Below the pieces are notes generated by a model, which was given only the letters and a program-made list of their open reading frames with translations, did no database searches and had not been told where the DNA came from. Made by a program: the position numbers and the translations under genes. 18,840 nt of DNA, taken from NCBI GenBank assembly GCA_009691315.1, contig SICT01000014.1:1-18840 (forward strand), given 5' to 3'. Positions 15,345 to 18,840 of the stretch are shown here, piece by piece. The DNA comes from Candidatus Uhrbacteria bacterium (GTDB lineage: Bacteria > Patescibacteriota > Patescibacteriia > 2-12-FULL-60-25). The stretch's first letter is position 1. Each line of letters starts with the position of its first letter.

Positions 15345-15752
15345 CTAAATGCGACGGATTTGTTTGTTGATTGGATCGACCACATACCCGCTGGCGATTT
15401 CTGTCAGAGGAGGTTCTTCTTGTTGGAACACGCGACTCCATGCGGAGAGGAGTTTGGTCAAAACAGGAAGATGGGAAATGAAAATGATATTATTCTGTTC
15501 GGTCGGAGGTAAAAGATCGATCAGATTTCCCACCATGCCGATCCGTTCATCAACTTCGATAGGCAATTCAAGAATTTTACCGATGATGTTTCCGGTCTCG
15601 CGCGTTCGGGCGCTTGGGGAGGTACGAATTTCTCGCCAGGGAATATTCAATGCGTGTAACTGTTGAGCTAAAAAAGTCGCTGCCTGAGTTCCTTCAGGAG
15701 TGATATTGCCGTTTGCATGCTGATAACCAGCATGGCGCACAAGAGCAAACAT
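15345..15752 (-). CDS. SixA-like histidine phosphatase-superfamily protein
   Basis: A 135-residue protein. The ATG at 15752 is preferred over 15794 because AAAGG lies 8 nt upstream and the conserved strand starts at once (MFALVRHAG). The RHA motif holds the catalytic His. RTSPSARTRETGNII matches the family's second Arg block (usually SPxxRAxQTA). ISHLPVLTKLL supplies the second active-site His. The short length and LVRHA form resemble phosphohistidine phosphatase SixA more than phosphoglycerate mutase. The substrate is not deducible. It is 75 bp upstream of the antitoxin and on the same strand. Confidence 0.85.
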   Translation of the reverse strand: MFALVRHAGYQHANGNITPEGTQAATFLAQQLHALNIPWREIRTSPSARTRETGNIIGKILELPIEVDERIGMVGNLIDLLPPTEQNNIIFISHLPVLTKLLSAWSRVFQQEEPPLTEIASGYVVDPINKQIRRI

Positions 15753-15755
15753 ATA

Positions 15756-15784
15756 TTGACCTTTCAAGAATGAATTGATACGAT
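15756..15784 (+). promoter_or_regulatory. Candidate promoter for tRNA-Asp
   Basis: TTGACC (15756-15761) and TACGAT (15779-15784) are 17 bp apart, which would start transcription near 15791 and give a 5' leader of about 52 nt before the tRNA. It overlaps the translation-start region of the divergent sixA-like gene. Confidence 0.35.
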
Positions 15785-15843
15785 CTGGCCGCAAACACTA
15801 TCGTGGATCCGCCGCGTGCGTCCGTCAAGACCGTTTATCACAT

Positions 15844-15921
15844 GGATCGTTGGTGTAGCCTGGTTAACACGTCTCCCTGTCACGGAGAAGAGCAGGGGTT
15901 CAAATCCCCTACGATCCGCCA
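15844..15921 (+). tRNA. tRNA-Asp (anticodon GTC), CCA encoded
   Basis: A full cloverleaf is visible. The acceptor GGATCGT/ACGATCC has 7 perfect pairs. The D arm is GTGT...ACAC. The anticodon arm is TCTCC-CTGTCAC-GGAGA with anticodon GTC. The variable loop is AGAGC, and the T arm is AGGGG-TTCAAAT-CCCCT. The discriminator is G, as expected for tRNA-Asp, followed by an encoded CCA. Length is 78 nt with CCA. Confidence 0.96.
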
Positions 15922-16020
15922 CGTAAAAGCCACGCTGTTCAAGTGTGGTTTTTTCGTTGGGGCTCACGTGGCACAGCCATTACAAGGAGAGACTTGAATA
16001 TATCGCAAGGCTTTTACGTG
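15920..16020. repeat. 12-bp inverted repeat starting at the tRNA CCA end
   Basis: CACGTAAAAGCC (15920-15931) is the perfect reverse complement of GGCTTTTACGTG (16009-16020), 77 nt apart. The left arm includes the last two bases of the tRNA CCA and overlaps the tRNA terminator. Confidence 0.6.
15930..15954 (+). terminator. Rho-independent terminator after tRNA-Asp
   Basis: CCACGC (15930-15935), loop TGTTCAA, GTGTGG (15943-15948), then six T. The 6-bp stem includes one G-T pair, and the A run upstream can extend it. Confidence 0.75.
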
Positions 16021-16105
16021 CCCCGTGGCGTGTGTGGCTGCCATGCGGAGCTTTACGGGGCTCATGCCGTTTTCCAATCATGAACAATACGATAGTATAA
16101 TAAAC
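15955..16105. other. Structured non-coding segment between tRNA-Asp and the GIY-YIG gene
   Basis: This segment has no convincing gene; the in-frame extension of the GIY-YIG frame to 16025 lacks any family sequence. It is GC-rich with several dyads: CCCCGT (16021-16026) with ACGGGG (16055-16060), inside it GCGTG (16028-16032) with CATGC (16042-16046), and a direct repeat GGGGCTCA (15959 and 16057). At its end TATAAT (16096-16101), overlapping TAGTAT (16094-16099), is a likely -10 for the GIY-YIG gene. Confidence 0.4.
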
Positions 16106-16393
16106 ATGTACTTCGTTTACGTTTTAGAAAGTTTAAAAGATCGTGGTTGGTATATTGGCTTTACAGAAAGAATAGAAGGTCGTCTTGAAGACCATAATTC
16201 TGGAAAGAATGTTTCCACGAAAGATCGACGACCATTAGAATTAATTTATTATGAGGCTTACCGAGAAAAATCGGATGCCTTGGGGAGAGAGGTCTTCCTA
16301 AAGAGTGGCGGTGGAAGAAGATTTCTTGCAAAACAATTGAGGTATGATTTAGAAAAGAAGAGAGAAACGCCTCCTGTTGTGCCAAACGCATGA
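16106..16393 (+). CDS. Small GIY-YIG domain protein (YhbQ/UPF0213 type)
   Basis: A 95-residue protein, essentially one GIY-YIG nuclease domain. FVYVLES holds the 'GIY' strand position and WYIGFT the 'YIG' position. R (of IEGRLEDHNSG) and the family segments VSTKDRRPLELIYYE, ALGREVFLKSG and GRRFL follow. The start at 16106 is chosen because the domain begins there and a TATAAT box lies 4 nt upstream. Members are single-domain putative nucleases of unclear biological role; homing or repair links are not shown here. It lies at the start of an AT-richer stretch behind tRNA-Asp. Confidence 0.88.
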   Translation: MYFVYVLESLKDRGWYIGFTERIEGRLEDHNSGKNVSTKDRRPLELIYYEAYREKSDALGREVFLKSGGGRRFLAKQLRYDLEKKRETPPVVPNA

Positions 16394-16423
16394 GTTTGTT
16401 TTGGATGTCCTCCATTAAAGTCT

Positions 16424-16507
16424 GCCATACAAAAACGCCTGTTAAAGGGCGTTTTTGTTTTAGGGGGAAGGAAACGGTTGGTGTTCCTTCTTCTTGAGTA
16501 GTATATT
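16424..16507 (+). repeat. Intergenic terminator-promoter repeat, copy A (partial)
   Basis: Shares with copies B and C the core GCCATACAAAAACGCC, the hairpin, the right-hand GTTTT/GGG-rich run and ACGGTTGG. It lacks the conserved left 29 bp. It ends in TATATT (16502-16507), a -10-like box 13 nt before the ATG at 16521. Confidence 0.7.
16430..16461 (+). terminator. Bidirectional terminator in repeat copy A
   Basis: CAAAAACGCC (16430-16439), 8-nt loop TGTTAAAG, GGCGTTTTTG (16448-16457), then TTTT. The perfect 10-bp stem with A and T tracts on either side can terminate transcription in both directions. Confidence 0.85.
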
Positions 16508-16520
16508 TAAGAACGCTTTT

Positions 16521-17267
16521 ATGATGGACTTCATGAATTTAAAACAAATTAAAAATTTAGCCGATGAACTGGCTATAACCATAAAAGATAAAACCATTAT
16601 TACCGGTGGTCATTTTTTAATAGATAGCGAAGGAGAACCTACTCTTAACAAAGGAACGATAAGTAGTTTTCAACTTGCTGCCAAAATTTATTGTAATGCC
16701 TTGCAGCAAAATAAAAATGTAGACCTTGGACTGCTTATAAATGATATTGGAACAAACTGCACTGAGGAAGTGTGTGAAATTAAAAAATCATCTTTTCGGA
16801 GAGCAAACTTTACCCCCATGGTGCATGAGAATATTCTCTCTGTCGCGGGGATTGATCCATCCTTGTTACACATTTACTGGGAAAAACATATTCGAAATCG
16901 TGCATCTTTAGAGATAAAAAGGAGACAGCTCACTCTCCAAAGAAAAGATATTACCAAAGATCATATTGGTTATTGGCTTATGGATAAAGATTCTCCAACA
17001 AAATATCTGTTGACAAGGAATAAACTTCACAGCCCCTACGGATTGCCTGCATGTCCATTGATCATGGCGGCTTACTTTATGTATCAAGAAAAACAAGGGT
17101 ACCAGTCTTCCATGAATATTTGGTATATTGCAGAAGATAATTCCAAAAATATTCCAAATCATTTTTTAATAGAGAAGGGTGCACATGTAGCAAAAGCTTT
17201 TGGATCCAAAATAATCATCCAGAATGTTTATCTAACGAAAGACGGCGTCATGCTGGGCTCATCCTAA
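16521..17267 (+). CDS. Hypothetical protein, first unit of the repeat-flanked gene array
   Basis: I do not recognise this 248-residue protein. The frame can be extended to a TTG at 16494, but the ATG at 16521 suits the -10-like box TATATT 13 nt upstream; another ATG follows at once and a third at 16533. No signal peptide or membrane helix is seen, and the composition is soluble. Features that may help a search are ITGGHFLIDSEG near the N-terminus, LLINDIGTNC, a basic middle (RNRASLEIKRRQLTLQRK), and SPYGLPACPLIMAAYFMYQ and FGSKIIIQNVYL near the end. By eye it is more AT-rich than the ftsZ-pyk region. Repeat copy A precedes it, and copy B starts within its stop codon region. Confidence 0.75.
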   Translation: MMDFMNLKQIKNLADELAITIKDKTIITGGHFLIDSEGEPTLNKGTISSFQLAAKIYCNALQQNKNVDLGLLINDIGTNCTEEVCEIKKSSFRRANFTPMVHENILSVAGIDPSLLHIYWEKHIRNRASLEIKRRQLTLQRKDITKDHIGYWLMDKDSPTKYLLTRNKLHSPYGLPACPLIMAAYFMYQEKQGYQSSMNIWYIAEDNSKNIPNHFLIEKGAHVAKAFGSKIIIQNVYLTKDGVMLGSS

Positions 17268-17410
17268 ACCACGTTCCCACTTCATGCACCCACGCCTGCC
17301 ACACAAAAACGCCTGTAAAAGGGCGTTTTTGTTTTGAGGGGAAGGGAAGGGTTGGAACTTTTGTAACGATGTAGCCGAGGTAACGGAGAAATAGGAGTAT
17401 GTGCTATCCT
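17263..17410 (+). repeat. Intergenic terminator-promoter repeat, copy B
   Basis: About 148 bp, overlapping the stop codon of the upstream gene. Bases 17263-17291 are identical to 18408-18436 of copy C. Similarity continues through the hairpin, GGTTGGAACTTTTGTA, the CGATGTA region and up to the extended -10 TGCTATCCT (17402-17410), 14 nt before the next ATG. Confidence 0.85.
17304..17335 (+). terminator. Bidirectional terminator in repeat copy B
   Basis: CAAAAACGCC (17304-17313), loop TGTAAAAG, GGCGTTTTTG (17322-17331), then TTTT. The stem is perfect over 10 bp and the same as in copy A. Confidence 0.85.
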
Positions 17411-17424
17411 ATGGATAATTTTAT

Positions 17425-17940
17425 ATGCCCCCTGTCTTCACAGTCAGCATTCCCAAATATCGCCTTGATCAAAATCCAGATTCAAAAGCCGTCGGCATGA
17501 GGCTTAATGAAGCGATTCGAACACACTTTGATGGACAATCCATTGTTTTTCGTTGTCTTTCTATAGCTGATCATCCAAATCACTCTCTGGATTCTTTGAT
17601 CGAAACTATTCAACAGCTTGGCACGGATAAGTACGACCCAGATCGAAAAGGAGTTTTGCATGACTTCTACGAAAAATATCATCTGGACATGTTCGCTCTC
17701 CCATATGATTTCTCACGGGGAGCCGAAATCATGGAAGAGACGGTAGATAATTTCTATGAAGGCGCATTACAGGATCGAGGCTTTCGGGTTCGTCTTGATT
17801 TAATCCTCGTCTACGATTCTTCTCAACTAGAATTCGTTCCTGTTGATTACGGCAAGGGGGATTTTGGGAGAGATGGATTTCGATTTATGCATCCAGGGGA
17901 GAAGCAGAAGGCGCTGATTGGGATTATTAAAATCTGTTGA
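17425..17940 (+). CDS. Hypothetical protein, second unit of the repeat-flanked array
   Basis: A 171-residue soluble protein I do not recognise. It begins MPPVFTVSIPKYRLDQNP, has an acidic/aromatic middle (KYDPDRKGVLHDFYEKYHLDMFALPYDF), and a C-terminal beta part (RVRLDLILVYDSSQLEFVPVDY, GRDGFRFMHPGEKQKALIGI). No signal peptide, membrane segment or Cys motif is seen. The start ATG is 14 nt after the extended -10 of repeat copy B and follows ATTTTAT; there is no SD. Its TGA overlaps a possible TTG start of the next gene (TTGA), so the two are probably co-transcribed and may act together. Confidence 0.75.
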   Translation: MPPVFTVSIPKYRLDQNPDSKAVGMRLNEAIRTHFDGQSIVFRCLSIADHPNHSLDSLIETIQQLGTDKYDPDRKGVLHDFYEKYHLDMFALPYDFSRGAEIMEETVDNFYEGALQDRGFRVRLDLILVYDSSQLEFVPVDYGKGDFGRDGFRFMHPGEKQKALIGIIKIC

Positions 17941-17960
17941 AAGAAATTTATTCTATTTGT

Positions 17961-18368
17961 ATGAATGATGATTCCGTTAGTAACAATGAGCAAGCAACGA
18001 AAGATGAAAAGCGCAGAAGAATTTATCAATATCTTTTGCATTATTTTAGACGTTTTGGATTAGAGCTGGCTCCCGCAGAAGCCGTCTATTTGAGAAGTTT
18101 GATTGTAGAAGTTGTTGATGCGAATGAGGGTCTGGATTTTCACTACGATAAAGTTAGTATGGAACCAGAAGCAGAAGTGAGATTTTTTTGGAATTATTTT
18201 GGAATCAAAATTGATGATTGGATCGGTGATACGAAAGGTTCAGAAGAAATCAAAAAAAGATATAAAGAGATTTTTCAATATATTAAAGAACGGGTCAGGC
18301 CAGAAATGGAGGGGGAGGAACATATCGAGGAAATTGAGGGCGGCAAGTATAAAAGAAAATTACGATAA
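17961..18368 (+). CDS. Hypothetical charged helical protein, partner of the preceding gene
   Basis: A 135-residue protein from the ATG at 17961; a TTG at 17937 overlapping the previous stop would give 143 residues, and the sequence does not decide. It is rich in Glu, Lys and Arg and predicted mostly helical (KDEKRRRIYQYLLHYFRRFG, EEIKKRYKEIFQYIKERVRP). The central hydrophobic/acidic stretch is VYLRSLIVEVVDANEGLDF. No recognised domain. Joined to the preceding gene in one unit between repeat copies B and C. Confidence 0.7.
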   Translation: MNDDSVSNNEQATKDEKRRRIYQYLLHYFRRFGLELAPAEAVYLRSLIVEVVDANEGLDFHYDKVSMEPEAEVRFFWNYFGIKIDDWIGDTKGSEEIKKRYKEIFQYIKERVRPEMEGEEHIEEIEGGKYKRKLR

Positions 18369-18407
18369 CCTTCCGTAGTTTTCAGTGAGCAATCTTTTTG
18401 GATTCCC

Positions 18408-18552
18408 CCTAAACCACGTTCCCACTTCATGCACCCCCGCCCGCCACACAAAAACGCCTGTTAAAGGGTGTTTTTGTTTTGAGGGAAGGGGAGCGGTTGG
18501 AACTTTTGTACGATGTAACGGAGGTAGCGAAGAATCAGATATGTGTTATTCT
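18408..18552 (+). repeat. Intergenic terminator-promoter repeat, copy C
   Basis: About 145 bp, colinear with copy B from CCTAAACC to the extended -10 TGTTATTCT (18544-18552), which lies 14 nt before the ATG at 18567. It begins 39 bp after the upstream stop rather than inside it. Confidence 0.85.
18449..18480 (+). terminator. Bidirectional terminator in repeat copy C
   Basis: CAAAAACGCC (18449-18458), loop TGTTAAAG, GGTGTTTTTG (18467-18476), then TTTT. The C-to-T change at 18469 turns one G-C pair into G-T, so the stem is kept. Confidence 0.83.
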
Positions 18553-18566
18553 GAAACCATCGTTTT

Positions 18567-18840
18567 ATGATCAACCTATCCAAACCAGAACTTCCGATTT
18601 TCATGCAAGACGAAGTAACGAATAAGATTTTGAAAGAAGTTATCTCGATCATCCCAAAAGGAACGAATGTGTATCTTGTAGGTGGAGCTGTTAGAAACTC
18701 AGTCTACTATTCACTCTTTGGAGAGAAGATGCGTCAACGAGATTATGATATTTTGGTGATTGGTGATTCTCCTTCCTTTGTGCAGAATGTCCGATCGATT
18801 GGATTCATTTACGGAAGAATCAGGAGAAAGCGACAGGTTG
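18567..18840 (+). CDS. Nucleotidyltransferase, poly(A) polymerase/CCA-enzyme head-domain type (3' end outside window)
   Basis: The frame is open from the ATG at 18567 to the window edge, giving 91 visible residues. The segment VYLVGGAVRNSVYY followed by RQRDYDILVIGD is the class II nucleotidyltransferase signature: a GG loop, then a D-x-D metal pair, as in CCA-adding enzymes and poly(A) polymerases. The usual GGxVRDxLLG has VRNSVYYSLFG here, so it is a divergent member, and the substrate cannot be told from the fragment. The gene stands 14 nt after the extended -10 of repeat copy C, with GTTTT just before the ATG. It is the third unit of the repeat-flanked array. Confidence 0.75.
   Translation, partial: MINLSKPELPIFMQDEVTNKILKEVISIIPKGTNVYLVGGAVRNSVYYSLFGEKMRQRDYDILVIGDSPSFVQNVRSIGFIYGRIRRKRQV

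Noticed and set aside
15753..15794. Longer start for the SixA-like gene
   Set aside because: The added 14 residues precede the first beta strand of the family, and an SD-like AAAGG supports the ATG at 15752.
16025..16105. Upstream in-frame extension of the GIY-YIG gene
   Set aside because: The extra 27 residues do not resemble the family, and the likely -10 (16096) lies inside the extension.
16424..18552. Integron attC sites as an explanation of the intergenic repeats
   Set aside because: No RYYYAAC/GTTRRRY core pair flanks the dyad (GTTAAAG fails at the last base), the hairpin is a plain A/T-tracted terminator, and the copies carry promoters.
15844..18840. Direct repeat of the tRNA-Asp 3' end as an attachment site pair
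   Set aside because: Only one copy of the tRNA 3' end is present in the window.
1..18840. CRISPR array, insertion sequence or transposase
   Set aside because: No regularly spaced repeat-spacer pattern and no transposase or integrase frame was seen.

Overview
The window looks like chromosomal DNA from a Patescibacteria (Candidate Phyla Radiation) bacterium, probably of the Parcubacteria / Magasanikbacteria-Uhrbacteria type. This is an inference from gene style: a giant Cys-rich surface protein, several membrane-anchored thrombospondin-type-3 (TSP3) repeat proteins, short genes packed with ATGA overlaps, and a lack of Shine-Dalgarno sites. TGA is a normal stop here (for example at the ends of ybeY, dgkA and the fourth gene), so the Gracilibacteria/Absconditabacteria code is excluded.

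Region 1 (1-9486) is one long co-directional run. It holds the 3' part of a >1500-residue Cys-rich extracellular protein, three single-pass membrane proteins with TSP3 calcium-binding repeats, and then ybeY, dgkA and ftsA, joined by 4-bp ATGA overlaps. Surface proteins, rRNA maturation, lipid-carrier phosphorylation and division-ring anchoring therefore seem to share a transcription unit.

Region 2 (9487-14769) holds a small coiled-coil gene and a HemN-type radical SAM gene. The latter has foreign-looking base composition, the only strong Shine-Dalgarno site in the window and its own terminator. ftsZ, nrdR and pyk follow. The ftsZ leader carries a 17-bp palindrome and 12-bp-period direct repeats. 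nrdR and pyk each have a -10-like box 8 nt before the ATG, suggesting leaderless transcripts.

Region 3 (14773-15752, minus strand) is a RelE-type toxin, a ribbon-helix-helix antitoxin and a SixA-like histidine phosphatase, convergent with pyk.

Region 4 (15756-18840) starts with tRNA-Asp(GTC) and its terminator, followed by a structured, inverted-repeat-rich segment and a GIY-YIG gene. Then come unrelated short genes separated by three copies of an intergenic repeat. Each copy fuses a bidirectional terminator to an outward promoter 13-14 nt before the next ATG. This cassette-like layout is the least explained feature of the window. The last gene, cut by the right edge, has the start of a poly(A)-polymerase/CCA-type nucleotidyltransferase.
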